A stretch of DNA of 23,701 nt, from assembly GCA_038528235.1 (NCBI GenBank), contig JBCBEX010000067.1, positions 1-23,701 on the forward strand, written 5' to 3'. Source of the stretch: JBCBEX01 sp038528235. Its GTDB lineage: Bacteria; Bacteroidota; Rhodothermia; Rhodothermales; Rubricoccaceae. Shown here one piece after another: positions 9,377-17,124 of this stretch. The notes beneath the pieces are model-generated. The model did not search any database, was not told where the DNA came from, and saw only the letters and a list, made by a program, of their open reading frames with translations. The translations under genes were made by a program, and so were the position numbers. Each line of letters opens with the position of its first letter. Position 1 is the first letter of the stretch.

Positions 9377-9406
9377 TTGAGCCGACGGCGTTCCGTGCTA
9401 TCTTCG
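9377..9406 (+). promoter_or_regulatory. Bacteroidota-type promoter candidate for dxr
   Basis: CTTG (TTG at 9377-9379), exactly 19 bases, then TATCTTCG (9399-9406). This fits the Bacteroidota -33/-7 pattern (TTTG, about 19 bases, TAnnTTTG) with one mismatch in each box. Transcription would begin near 9413 and leave a leader of about 20 bases before the dxr ATG at 9435. Confidence 0.45.
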
Positions 9407-9434
9407 CGCACTCCTCTACGCGCCCGTCTTCGCC

Positions 9435-10664
9435 ATGCTCCCCGCTTCTCTGTCCGCAGTGCACACCACCGGGCGTGTGTCCATCGCGCCACGTGGAATC
9501 GCCCTCCTAGGCGCGACCGGCTCAATCGGGACCCAGGCACTCGATATCGTGCGGCTCTTCCCCGATCGACTGCGCGTGCGAGCGCTCACCGCAGGGAGCA
9601 ACGCCGAGTTGCTCGCAGCTCAAGCCGAAGAATTTCGCCCTGCACTCGTGGTCATCGGCGATGAAGCAGCCGCCCCGGGGCTACACCGTCGGCTCGGACC
9701 GCTCGGCATCGATGTGTTGACGGGCGACGAAGGGCTGTGCGAGGCCGCGCGGGTGGACGGGGCCGACCTCGTGCTCACAGCGGTGGTCGGCTCGTGTGGC
9801 CTGCGGCCGACGCTGGCGGCCATTGAGGCGGGAAAGACGATCGCGCTAGCAAACAAAGAGACGCTCGTCGTTGGAGGCGCTCTGGTGGCAGCCGCGGCGA
9901 AGCGGAACGGTGTGGCCATTCTGCCTGTCGACAGCGAGCACTCGGCGATTTTTCAATGCCTCGTGGGCGAGCCCCCTGACTCGGTCGAGCGCCTGACCCT
10001 CACGGCATCGGGAGGGCCGTTTCGCATGCGACCGGCGCACACGTTCTCTGCGATCACGCGCGCGGAGGCGCTCAACCATCCCAACTGGTCGATGGGCGCC
10101 AAGGTCACCATCGACTCGGCGACGCTGATGAACAAAGGCCTCGAAGTCATCGAGGCCCGGTGGCTCTTCGACCTCGGCCCCGAGCAGATCGACGTGCTCG
10201 TGCACCCGCAGTCGATCATCCACTCGATGGTCACCTTCGCCGACGGCTCGGCGAAGGCACAACTTGGCGTCCCGACCATGAAGGTGCCAATCCAGTACGC
10301 GCTCACCTATCCAGACCGCTGGCCCGCTCCGCACCCCCGACTCGACTGGACAACGCTACGCCGCCTCGACTTCGAGCTACCGGACACCGAGCGCTTTCCG
10401 TGCCTGCGCCTCGCCTTCGAGGCACTCGACGCTGGCGGGACGGCGCCGTGCGCTCTCAATGCCGCCAATGAAGTGGCCGTCGCCTCGTTTCTACGCGACG
10501 AGATCGGCTTCACGGACATTCCGCGCATCGTTTCAGACGTGCTCGACTATAACGCGGGACAGCCTCACGCGTCCCAGACACATCCGCACGTGGACACGCT
10601 CGTGGCCGCCGACGCGCAGGCGCGGCAACGCGCTCAGGAACTACGCCGAGCCGTCGCTCTTTAG
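9435..10664 (+). CDS. dxr: 1-deoxy-D-xylulose 5-phosphate reductoisomerase
   Basis: Converts DXP to 2-C-methyl-D-erythritol 4-phosphate with NADPH, the second step of the MEP isoprenoid pathway and the target of fosmidomycin. The 409-residue protein has the NADPH loop GATGSIG at 26-32, LANKETLVVGG at 138-148, metal ligands Asp166 and Glu168 in PVDSEHSAIFQ, the NHPNWSMG flap at 214-221, and DSATLMNKGLEVIEA with the third acidic ligand Glu237. QLGVPTMKVPIQYAL and the four-helix C-terminal domain are complete. About 20 residues precede the first strand, slightly more than in most homologues; a GTG at 9477 is an alternative start. First gene of the envelope/isoprenoid cluster dxr-rseP-uppS-bamA-skp-skp. 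Confidence 0.97.
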   Translation: MLPASLSAVHTTGRVSIAPRGIALLGATGSIGTQALDIVRLFPDRLRVRALTAGSNAELLAAQAEEFRPALVVIGDEAAAPGLHRRLGPLGIDVLTGDEGLCEAARVDGADLVLTAVVGSCGLRPTLAAIEAGKTIALANKETLVVGGALVAAAAKRNGVAILPVDSEHSAIFQCLVGEPPDSVERLTLTASGGPFRMRPAHTFSAITRAEALNHPNWSMGAKVTIDSATLMNKGLEVIEARWLFDLGPEQIDVLVHPQSIIHSMVTFADGSAKAQLGVPTMKVPIQYALTYPDRWPAPHPRLDWTTLRRLDFELPDTERFPCLRLAFEALDAGGTAPCALNAANEVAVASFLRDEIGFTDIPRIVSDVLDYNAGQPHASQTHPHVDTLVAADAQARQRAQELRRAVAL

Positions 10665-10792
10665 ACGCGCGCAATTTTCTGCACCAAACGCTCACAGGAG
10701 CCGCTCTCTCAGCTCTTTTCTCCAGGGCCCTCCCCGAACCATCGACGGGCGAACTCACCTGCACCCAGAGCGCTGCCTGACCTCCGAACCGC

Positions 10793-12232
10793 ATGGACTT
10801 CCTGCTCACGGCTTTCTCTTACATCTTCTGGGTGGCGCTCGCGCTCAGCATCCTCGTGTTTGTGCACGAGCTGGGCCACTACCTTGCCGCGCGGGTCTTC
10901 GGGATGCGCGTGGACAAATTCTCGATCGGCTTTCCGCCGAAGATCATCGGCAAGAAGTTCGGCGACACAGAGTGGGTGATCGGCGCGACCCCGCTCGGGG
11001 GCTACGTCAAGATCGCAGGTATGATCGACGAGTCGATGGATGCTGACTTCGTCGGCAGCGAGCCACAGCCCGACGAGTTTCGCTCCAAGCCGGTGTGGCA
11101 GCGCATCGTGGTCATCACGGCGGGCGTGCTCTTCAACCTCATTTTCGCCTTCCTGATCTACATCGGACTAGCCTGGGGCTACGGCGACACGTTCATTCCG
11201 GCTGAGAACGTCGAGCAAGTGTATGTCGCTGACGGTTCGATTGCCCATGAGATGGGCTTGCGCACGGGCGACCGTGTCGTGGCGGTCAACGGCGAGGCGC
11301 TGGAGCGCTACGACGATTTCGAGCGCCCTGACGCGTTTGTCGCCAACCCATTCACGGTCACGGTCGAGCGCGACGGCCGCGAGCAGACCTTCACTGGGCC
11401 CGACCAACTCCTCTCGCGGCTGAGCAGCGTCGACGCCCCCGAGCCGGGTATCACGCCGTTCGGTACTTCGATCCAGCCCGCCATCATCGGTGGCGTGTTC
11501 GCCGAATCGGCCGCCGACGAAGCCGGGCTCCTTCCCGGCGACCAACTTCTCACGCTCAACGGCGAGCCCGTCGCGCTGTGGAACCAGCTGACCGACGCTG
11601 TGCAGGCTGCTGACGGCGCAGCCGTTGCCTTGACGTTCGCCCGGCCGACTGATGAAGGCGAGGACGCTGCAGACGCTGCCGAGACGCTCATGCTCGTCGA
11701 GGAGCGAGCCGACGCCGTCGTCTACGAAACGAGCCTGGCTCCGCGCTTCGACGAGGACCTGGGCCGATACCTGATCGGCATCGCCGGACCAGACGGGCCG
11801 ATTTTGGAAGAGGTGTTCGGCATCGAGCGGCGTGACTTAGGACTCGGCCAAGCCATCGCGATCGGTTCACAAGACGCCACGCGCATGCTGTCGCTCTACG
11901 TCACGGCAGTCGGGCGCCTGTTCACCGGCAAGGAGGACGTGCGCGAGTCGGTCGGGGGTCCGGTGATGATCGCCAAGGTCACCAAGGAAGCCGCCGACAC
12001 CGGGATGTACGGCTTCTGGCAGATCGTGGCCTTCCTCTCCGTGGCACTCGCGGTGATGAACATCCTCCCCATCCCTGCACTCGACGGCGGACATCTGGTG
12101 TTCCTGGTCTACGAGGGCATCACCCGCCGCGAGCCGTCGGTGCGGGTCCGCATGGTCGCCCAGCAAGTCGGGTTCGTGCTCCTGTTGGCGCTGATGGTGT
12201 TCGTGATCTTCAACGACATCGCGCGGTTTTAG
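10793..12232 (+). CDS. rseP: Site-2 metalloprotease RseP
   Basis: An inner-membrane zinc protease that performs the second cut in regulated intramembrane proteolysis; in E. coli it degrades the anti-sigma factor RseA and remnant signal peptides. The 479-residue protein has HELGH at 25-29 in the first membrane helix, GGYVKIAGM near 65-73 (the MRE-beta-loop region), two PDZ domains (about 135-210 and 220-295), and the second metal motif LDG at 430-432 in NILPIPALDGGHL, followed by a last membrane helix. A linker rich in acidic residues (TDEGEDAADAAETLM) lies within the second PDZ region and makes it somewhat longer than E. coli RseP. The gene lies 128 bases after dxr, as part of the conserved cluster. 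Confidence 0.95.
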   Translation: MDFLLTAFSYIFWVALALSILVFVHELGHYLAARVFGMRVDKFSIGFPPKIIGKKFGDTEWVIGATPLGGYVKIAGMIDESMDADFVGSEPQPDEFRSKPVWQRIVVITAGVLFNLIFAFLIYIGLAWGYGDTFIPAENVEQVYVADGSIAHEMGLRTGDRVVAVNGEALERYDDFERPDAFVANPFTVTVERDGREQTFTGPDQLLSRLSSVDAPEPGITPFGTSIQPAIIGGVFAESAADEAGLLPGDQLLTLNGEPVALWNQLTDAVQAADGAAVALTFARPTDEGEDAADAAETLMLVEERADAVVYETSLAPRFDEDLGRYLIGIAGPDGPILEEVFGIERRDLGLGQAIAIGSQDATRMLSLYVTAVGRLFTGKEDVRESVGGPVMIAKVTKEAADTGMYGFWQIVAFLSVALAVMNILPIPALDGGHLVFLVYEGITRREPSVRVRMVAQQVGFVLLLALMVFVIFNDIARF

Positions 12233-12363
12233 CGTACAGCGATGGTCGGCTGCGGCGGGCGGCTCGCGCACTACGCCCCATGTCGTTGCCGCTTGCCCCA
12301 AAACTCACGAAGGCCTCTGGTTGGGTTCGCTAAGTTGCTGCGCTACGCCAACCCCATCGAACC

Positions 12364-13155
12364 GTGCCGGACGTACAGCTCACCAAGACGAAGCAGACGG
12401 ATGCCGACCGCGCCACGCAAGCGGCGCTACAGGCTCGCGGCGTCATCCCGACGCACATTGCCTGCATCATGGACGGCAACGGGCGGTGGGCGCAATCTCA
12501 GGGTCAGCCCCGCGTGGTTGGGCATAAGCACGGCGTCACCTCAGTCCGCGACGTCACCGAGGCCTGCGCCCAGCTGGGCGTGAAGCACCTGACGCTCTAC
12601 ACGTTCTCAACCGAAAACTGGCACCGCCCTGCCGACGAGGTGTCCGCGCTGATGACGCTGCTAGTCCGCACGCTGCGCGGCGAGATCAAGCGCCTCGACG
12701 CCAACGGCATCCGCCTGCGCGCCTTCGGCGACCTGTCGCGGCTGCCGGCAAAGGGTCGCCAGGAGATGGTGGAAGGGATGGAGCGCACCGCCAGCAACAC
12801 ACGAATGTCGCTCAACCTGGCGCTGTCCTATTCGGGCCGCTGGGAGCTGGTCGAGGCCGCCCGCGCGCTCGCCCGCGACGTTGCAGCAGGCCGCCTGGAC
12901 CCCGACGACATCGACGAAGCGTCGATCGAGCAGCACCTCACCACCGAAGGGCTGCCGGATCCAGACTTGCTCATCCGCACGGGCGGCGACCTGCGCGTCT
13001 CCAACTTCCTGCTCTGGCAGATCGCCTACACCGAGATCGTCGTGACCGAGCGCTTCTGGCCCGCGTTCCGGCGCGAGGCGCTCTACGATGCCATCCGCGC
13101 GTTCCAGGACCGCGAGCGGCGCTTCGGTCGCGTGCCTACGCCCGAACCTGCCTAA
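12364..13155 (+). CDS. uppS: Isoprenyl transferase (undecaprenyl diphosphate synthase)
   Basis: Adds isopentenyl units in cis to farnesyl diphosphate to make the C55 lipid carrier for peptidoglycan and surface glycans. Signatures: IACIMDGNGRWA at 32-43 with catalytic Asp37, HKHGV, LTLYTFSTENWHRP, NLALSYSGRWELVEA, and the C-terminal DLLIRTGGDLRVSNFLLWQIAYTE that contacts the diphosphate. Length 263 is normal for the family. The start is a GTG at 12364; about 25 residues precede the family core and no ATG lies in frame before MDGNG, so GTG is preferred. It uses isoprenoid units from the MEP pathway that dxr feeds two genes upstream. Confidence 0.95.
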   Translation: MPDVQLTKTKQTDADRATQAALQARGVIPTHIACIMDGNGRWAQSQGQPRVVGHKHGVTSVRDVTEACAQLGVKHLTLYTFSTENWHRPADEVSALMTLLVRTLRGEIKRLDANGIRLRAFGDLSRLPAKGRQEMVEGMERTASNTRMSLNLALSYSGRWELVEAARALARDVAAGRLDPDDIDEASIEQHLTTEGLPDPDLLIRTGGDLRVSNFLLWQIAYTEIVVTERFWPAFRREALYDAIRAFQDRERRFGRVPTPEPA

Positions 13156-13261
13156 GTCTTTGTACGGGTCGGGGCCATCGAACCGCCCTGCCCTTGCACA
13201 CGAATCGCGCCGCCGCCGCCGTTTGTCGAGCCGTCGCCCGCACGTACCCGAACGTTCCCAC

Positions 13262-15760
13262 ATGCCTCGTCTCTTTCCTCTGCTCAGCACGCTCGCCGTC
13301 GCGCTCTTCCTCACCACGTCTCCTGTTGCGGCGCAGCTGCCCGGACAACAACTCGGTCAGGCCCGGCCGGCCACGCCGCAGGTCTACGAGATCCTCGGCC
13401 TCTCGGTCGCCGGCACTGAAGACGAAAACACGCGCCGCTTTGTCCTCCAGGTGAGCGGGTTGGAAGTCGGGCAGCGTGTACAGATGCCCGTAGACGACGG
13501 CATCGCGGAGGCCGTGCGCAAGCTGTACCAGGCCGGCTCGTTTTCCAACGTCGAGGTGCTTGCAGAGAACATCGTAGGCGAGGGCATCTTCCTGCTGATC
13601 CGCGTCGAAGAGCAACCACGGCTCGCATCGATCCAGTTCGAGGGCGTGAAGCGAGGCCAGCGCGACGACCTCGAAGAAACCGTCCCGCTCCTGCGCGGTC
13701 GCCCCGTACGCCCTGCCGACCTCGCCCGCACGGAGCAAGCCATCATCAACTACTTCCGTGACGAAGGCTACCTGCTCGCGACGGTCGACCACACCGTCTC
13801 GGTCAACGACAACGGGCGCGCCGACGTCGTCTTCAACGTTGACCGCGGGCGCAAGGTCGAGGTCGAGAACATCTCGTTTGTGGGCAACGACTCGTTCAGC
13901 GAGCGCACGCTTCGCAAGCGGCTCAAGAACACGCCGGAGGACCGCTGGTGGCGCTTCTGGAGCGGCGAGAGCTTCGTCGCGCAGGACTTTGAGGAAGACC
14001 TCCAGACGCTCGTCGACTGGTACCAAGACAAAGGCTACTACGGCGCGCGTGTCCTCCAGGACTCCGTGTGGGTCGAAGGCGAAGACGAGGGCGAACCCGA
14101 AGTTCACATCCAGATCAAGGTCGAGGAAGGCCCGCTCTACGTGATCCGTGACGTGAGCTTCGAGGGCAACACGGAGTACACCGACGCCCAGCTGCGCACC
14201 GCGCTGGGCTTCGAAGTCGGCGAGCCCTACAGTAAGAAGAAGTTCGAGCAGAACCTCTACTACAACCCCGACCACTCCGACATCGCGAGCCTCTACACCG
14301 ACCGCGGCTACCTCCGCTTCAACGCCATCCCGACAATCACGACGGCGCCTGGGGACTCGCTTGACATCGCCTTTCTGATTAACGAGGGCGACATCTACGA
14401 GTTTGGGCAGATCACCATCGCCGGCAACACGAAGACGAAGGAGCACGTCGTCCGCCGCGAACTGCGCACGATCCCCGGCCAGACCTACAGCCGCCAGGCG
14501 ATCGAACGCTCCGTGCGCGAGCTTGTGACGCTCAACTACTTCGCCCAGGAGGAACTAGCAGGCGGCCCGTCCATCGAGATTGACGAGGAGTCGCGGACCG
14601 TGGGGCTAACCTACAACCTCACCGAGGCTGGCGGCGACCAGCTCGAACTCTCCGGCGGCTGGGGCGGCTTCACGGGGCTCCTTCTCCAGGCCGGCGTCCG
14701 TTTCAACAACTTCTCGATCCAGAACCTCTTTGACGGCTCGGCATGGCGCCCCGTCCCCTCGGGCGACGGGCAGACGCTGGCGCTCCAGGTGCAGACCAAC
14801 GGCCGGTTCTACCAGAACTACTCGTTGAGCTTCACCGAGCCGTGGTTCCGCGGGCGCCCCAACCCCGTCGGCTTCTCCCTGGGGTACACCTACAACGGGC
14901 TGCGTAGCCGCTTCGTGTCGGATCAGGTGGGCGAAGGTGACAGCTTCCAACTGGTGAGCGCGCGCGTGTTCAACCGCTTCCGCCTCAAGTGGCCGGATGA
15001 CTTCTTCCAGACGGGGACTGACCTCTCGTACCGGCTCTACAACATCAACGGGCAGGGCTTCAGCAACGCGTTCGGCTTGCCCGTGGGTGTGAGCCAAGAG
15101 CTCAACATCCGTCAGAGCCTGACGCGCAACTCCCTCAACAACCCGATTTTCCCGAGCGCCGGGTCGAGCTTTCTCTTCTCGGCCGAGGCCGCCCTGCCCC
15201 TGCCTGGCTTCATCCAGTACCACAAGTGGCGGCTCTCCAACGACTGGTACCTGCCAATCTTCGGCCGTCTCTCGTTTGGCGCGAAGGCCGACTACGGCTA
15301 CATCGGCTCGCTCACCGGCGACGATGTCGAGTTCCAGCGCTACCTCCTCGGCGGTTCGCCGCTGGACGCGCAGGGCAACTTCATCGGCTTTGGGAAGGAC
15401 GTGCTCTTCATGCGCGGCTACCCACTCGGCGTGATCTCGCCGCGCCAGGATGGCGAGGCCGTCGGCGGCCGCATCTTCAACCAGTACAGCGCCGAGATCC
15501 AGCTACTCGCTGTGCAGTCGCCACAGCTCCAGTTCGCGCCGTACCTCTTCGCCGACGCAGGCAACGCGTGGGACAGCTTCGACACCTACAACCCGAGTCG
15601 GCTCTTCCGCTCGGCAGGCTTTGGCGCCAAGATCTTCCTCCCCATCCTCGGGCTCGTGGATCTCAACTATGGCTACCAAATCGACCCGTTTGTGCCGCGC
15701 AACTCCACGGACACGGGCCTCCCGCAGTGGCGCTTCCAGTTCTCGCTGGGCGGCCAGTAA
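13262..15760 (+). CDS. bamA: Outer membrane protein assembly factor BamA
   Basis: Omp85 family protein that inserts beta-barrels into the outer membrane. From the ATG at 13262 (832 residues) it begins with a Sec signal (MPRLFPLLSTLAVALFLTTSPVAAQ, cut after AAQ or AA). POTRA repeats follow up to about residue 430, each with a recognisable core: GLEVGQRVQMPVDDGIAEAVRKLY, FRDEGYLLATVDH, DWYQDKGYYGARVL, YTDRGYLRFNAIP and IAGNTKTKEHVVRREL. The barrel occupies the rest, including YLLGGSPLDAQGNFIGFGKDVLFMRGYPLG, which holds the conserved RG[F/Y] lid-loop motif. Frames open upstream overlap uppS and are rejected because the signal peptide fixes the start. The protein ends FQFSLGGQ, without the usual terminal aromatic residue. 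Confidence 0.96.
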   Translation: MPRLFPLLSTLAVALFLTTSPVAAQLPGQQLGQARPATPQVYEILGLSVAGTEDENTRRFVLQVSGLEVGQRVQMPVDDGIAEAVRKLYQAGSFSNVEVLAENIVGEGIFLLIRVEEQPRLASIQFEGVKRGQRDDLEETVPLLRGRPVRPADLARTEQAIINYFRDEGYLLATVDHTVSVNDNGRADVVFNVDRGRKVEVENISFVGNDSFSERTLRKRLKNTPEDRWWRFWSGESFVAQDFEEDLQTLVDWYQDKGYYGARVLQDSVWVEGEDEGEPEVHIQIKVEEGPLYVIRDVSFEGNTEYTDAQLRTALGFEVGEPYSKKKFEQNLYYNPDHSDIASLYTDRGYLRFNAIPTITTAPGDSLDIAFLINEGDIYEFGQITIAGNTKTKEHVVRRELRTIPGQTYSRQAIERSVRELVTLNYFAQEELAGGPSIEIDEESRTVGLTYNLTEAGGDQLELSGGWGGFTGLLLQAGVRFNNFSIQNLFDGSAWRPVPSGDGQTLALQVQTNGRFYQNYSLSFTEPWFRGRPNPVGFSLGYTYNGLRSRFVSDQVGEGDSFQLVSARVFNRFRLKWPDDFFQTGTDLSYRLYNINGQGFSNAFGLPVGVSQELNIRQSLTRNSLNNPIFPSAGSSFLFSAEAALPLPGFIQYHKWRLSNDWYLPIFGRLSFGAKADYGYIGSLTGDDVEFQRYLLGGSPLDAQGNFIGFGKDVLFMRGYPLGVISPRQDGEAVGGRIFNQYSAEIQLLAVQSPQLQFAPYLFADAGNAWDSFDTYNPSRLFRSAGFGAKIFLPILGLVDLNYGYQIDPFVPRNSTDTGLPQWRFQFSLGGQ

Positions 15761-15773
15761 GCTTCTTCTGTAT

Positions 15774-15790
15774 GAGGCATGCGTTGCCTC
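15774..15790 (+). repeat. Short hairpin after bamA
   Basis: GAGGCA (15774-15779) and TGCCTC (15785-15790) pair around a 5-base loop, 13 bases after the bamA stop and 36 before the first skp start. The same six-base arms occur in the longer hairpin at 17045-17074. It may attenuate or process the transcript between bamA and skp; no T-run follows. Confidence 0.35.
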
Positions 15791-15826
15791 CTCCAACCGC
15801 TTACGTCTCGCATTCAGCCTTTAGCC

Positions 15827-16360
15827 ATGCTTCGCTTCTCTCTCCTGCTTGCGCTCTTGCTGTTCGCCGTCCTACCGGCTTCGGCTCAGCAAAAGATCGG
15901 CTTCGTCGATACGCAGCGCATCTTGGAGCGGCTGCCTGAATACGCGTCGGTGCAGCAGAGCCTGAACCAGCTCGCGCAGGAGTTCACGACCGAACTTGAC
16001 CGGCTGCAAGGCGAGGTTGATGCCTTGGAGCAGGAGTTCGCCGCGCGAGAGTTGCTTTACACCGACGAGGAGCGGCAACGCAAGCAAGACGAGATCCGCC
16101 AAGCTAGGCAGGAGCTAAACCAGCGCCGCGGCCAGTACTTCGGCCCGGACGGCGAACTATTCCGCGAGGAGCAGACCCGCCTACGCCCTGTCCAGGAGCG
16201 CGTGCTCACCGCGATCGAGACCGTCGCTCTCGACGAAGACTACGACTACGTCGTGGACCGAGGCGGGGAACTGCTACTGCTCTTCGCAAAGCCTGAGCAC
16301 GACCTCACCGACTTCGTGCTCGTCGAACTCGATATCGACACCGCGGTGGGCGGGCGCTAA
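15827..16360 (+). CDS. OmpH/Skp family periplasmic chaperone (first copy)
   Basis: A 177-residue protein with a Sec signal peptide (LLLALLLFAVLPASA, cleavage before QQK near residue 20). The mature protein opens with QKIGFVDTQRILERLPEY, the hallmark of the OmpH/Skp fold (beta strand, then helix), and continues with a long charged coiled-coil from about 40 to 115 (rich in Glu, Arg and Gln). The C-terminal part returns to the body domain (YDYVVDRGGELLLLFAKPEHDLTDFVL). Skp trimers hold unfolded outer-membrane proteins on their way to BamA, whose gene lies 66 bases upstream. The ATG at 15827 is chosen because the signal peptide begins there; 16 upstream codons in frame are not part of it. Confidence 0.93.
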   Translation: MLRFSLLLALLLFAVLPASAQQKIGFVDTQRILERLPEYASVQQSLNQLAQEFTTELDRLQGEVDALEQEFAARELLYTDEERQRKQDEIRQARQELNQRRGQYFGPDGELFREEQTRLRPVQERVLTAIETVALDEDYDYVVDRGGELLLLFAKPEHDLTDFVLVELDIDTAVGGR

Positions 16361-16425
16361 GCCGCGACGCCCCCTCGTTCTTCTTCTACCACCCCTACGA
16401 CACCGACCACCAACGACCCCCATCC

Positions 16426-16980
16426 ATGCCCATGCTTTACCGCTTCTTTCTTGCTGCGCTCGTGGCGCTCACGCTTGTCCCGATTGCCTCGCAGGCGCAG
16501 GACGTCAAGATCGGCTACCTCGACCCTGACCTCCTCCTTGCCCGGATGCCGGAAGCGCGCGACGTCCAGAGCCAGCTCCAGCAGCGTCTCCAGGCTGACC
16601 AGCAGGAACTGGCAACGCTCCAGCAGAACCTCGCTGAGCGCTACCAAGACTATGAGCAGAACGCCTCCGTACTGAACGATGAGGCCCGCCAGCAGCGCGA
16701 GCAGGAGTTGCTCTCGATGCAGCAGGACCTCCAGTCGACGCAGCAGGAGAAGCTTCAGGCCCTGCAGCAGCAGGAAGCCCAACTCCTCCAGCCCCTCTAC
16801 GACAAGCTCCAGACCGCGATCGACCAGGTCGCAGGTGAACAGGGCATTGCTATCGTCTTTTCGACGCGAGCCAACGACGCTCCGGTCGTACTCTACGCTG
16901 GCACCAACGCGGTTGACCTGACGCAGCCCGTAGCCGAGCAACTCGGCATCTCGCTGACAGCGGGTGGCGGCGGCCAGTAG
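16426..16980 (+). CDS. OmpH/Skp family periplasmic chaperone (second copy)
   Basis: A 184-residue second Skp-like chaperone 65 bases after the first. Signal peptide MPMLYRFFLAALVALTLVPIASQA, cleaved before QDVKIGYLDPDLLLARMPE, the OmpH core motif. The middle (about 45-130) is an unusually glutamine-rich coiled coil (QSQLQQRLQADQQELATLQQ and QQEKLQALQQQEAQLLQ), compared with the more charged helix of the first copy. The body domain resumes at GIAIVFSTRANDAPVVLYAGTNAVDLT. The protein ends in a short Gly tail (GGGGQ). Tandem OmpH genes downstream of bamA are common in Bacteroidota; the different helix chemistry suggests distinct clients or a mixed trimer, which is inference. ATG at 16432 is an alternative start. 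Confidence 0.92.
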   Translation: MPMLYRFFLAALVALTLVPIASQAQDVKIGYLDPDLLLARMPEARDVQSQLQQRLQADQQELATLQQNLAERYQDYEQNASVLNDEARQQREQELLSMQQDLQSTQQEKLQALQQQEAQLLQPLYDKLQTAIDQVAGEQGIAIVFSTRANDAPVVLYAGTNAVDLTQPVAEQLGISLTAGGGGQ

Positions 16981-17044
16981 CTTTCAGCACCCGGCACGCC
17001 CACTACCCGACGTCTCTTCATCGATATCGGGGCAGGTCTAGCAT

Positions 17045-17077
17045 GAGGCATCGACTCTCCGGGGTCGGTGCCTCTTT
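17045..17077 (+). terminator. Intrinsic terminator-like hairpin after the skp genes
   Basis: GAGGCATCGAC (17045-17055) pairs with GTCGGTGCCTC (17064-17074): 11 pairs including one T-G wobble, around an 8-base loop, followed directly by TTT. It lies 64 bases after the second skp stop and about 50 bases before panB, and so probably closes the dxr-to-skp unit. The T-run is short. Confidence 0.6.
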
Positions 17078-17124
17078 CGTTGGGTTTCCCCTGTCCCTGC
17101 GTTCACTCGTTCACCCACGCCCCT

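Noticed and set aside
10695..10727. Possible hairpin with GAGC and GCTC arms followed by TTTT between dxr and rseP
   Set aside because: Only four pairs with a ten-base loop; too weak to call a terminator, and it would split a conserved cluster.
12321..12345. TTG and TAAGTTGC as a promoter for uppS
   Set aside because: The boxes are only seven bases apart; no TTG lies 19 bases before the TAnnTTG-like sequence.
13136..14446. Minus-strand open frame of 436 codons opposite bamA
   Set aside because: Lies wholly opposite the conserved POTRA region of bamA and has a low-complexity composition (Val/Asp/Leu repeats) mirroring its codons; no family signature.
16426..16980. Glutamine-rich stretch as a frameshift or repeat expansion
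   Set aside because: The frame is continuous with correct signal peptide and OmpH motifs on both sides, and the codons vary; it is an ordinary coiled coil, not a nucleotide repeat.
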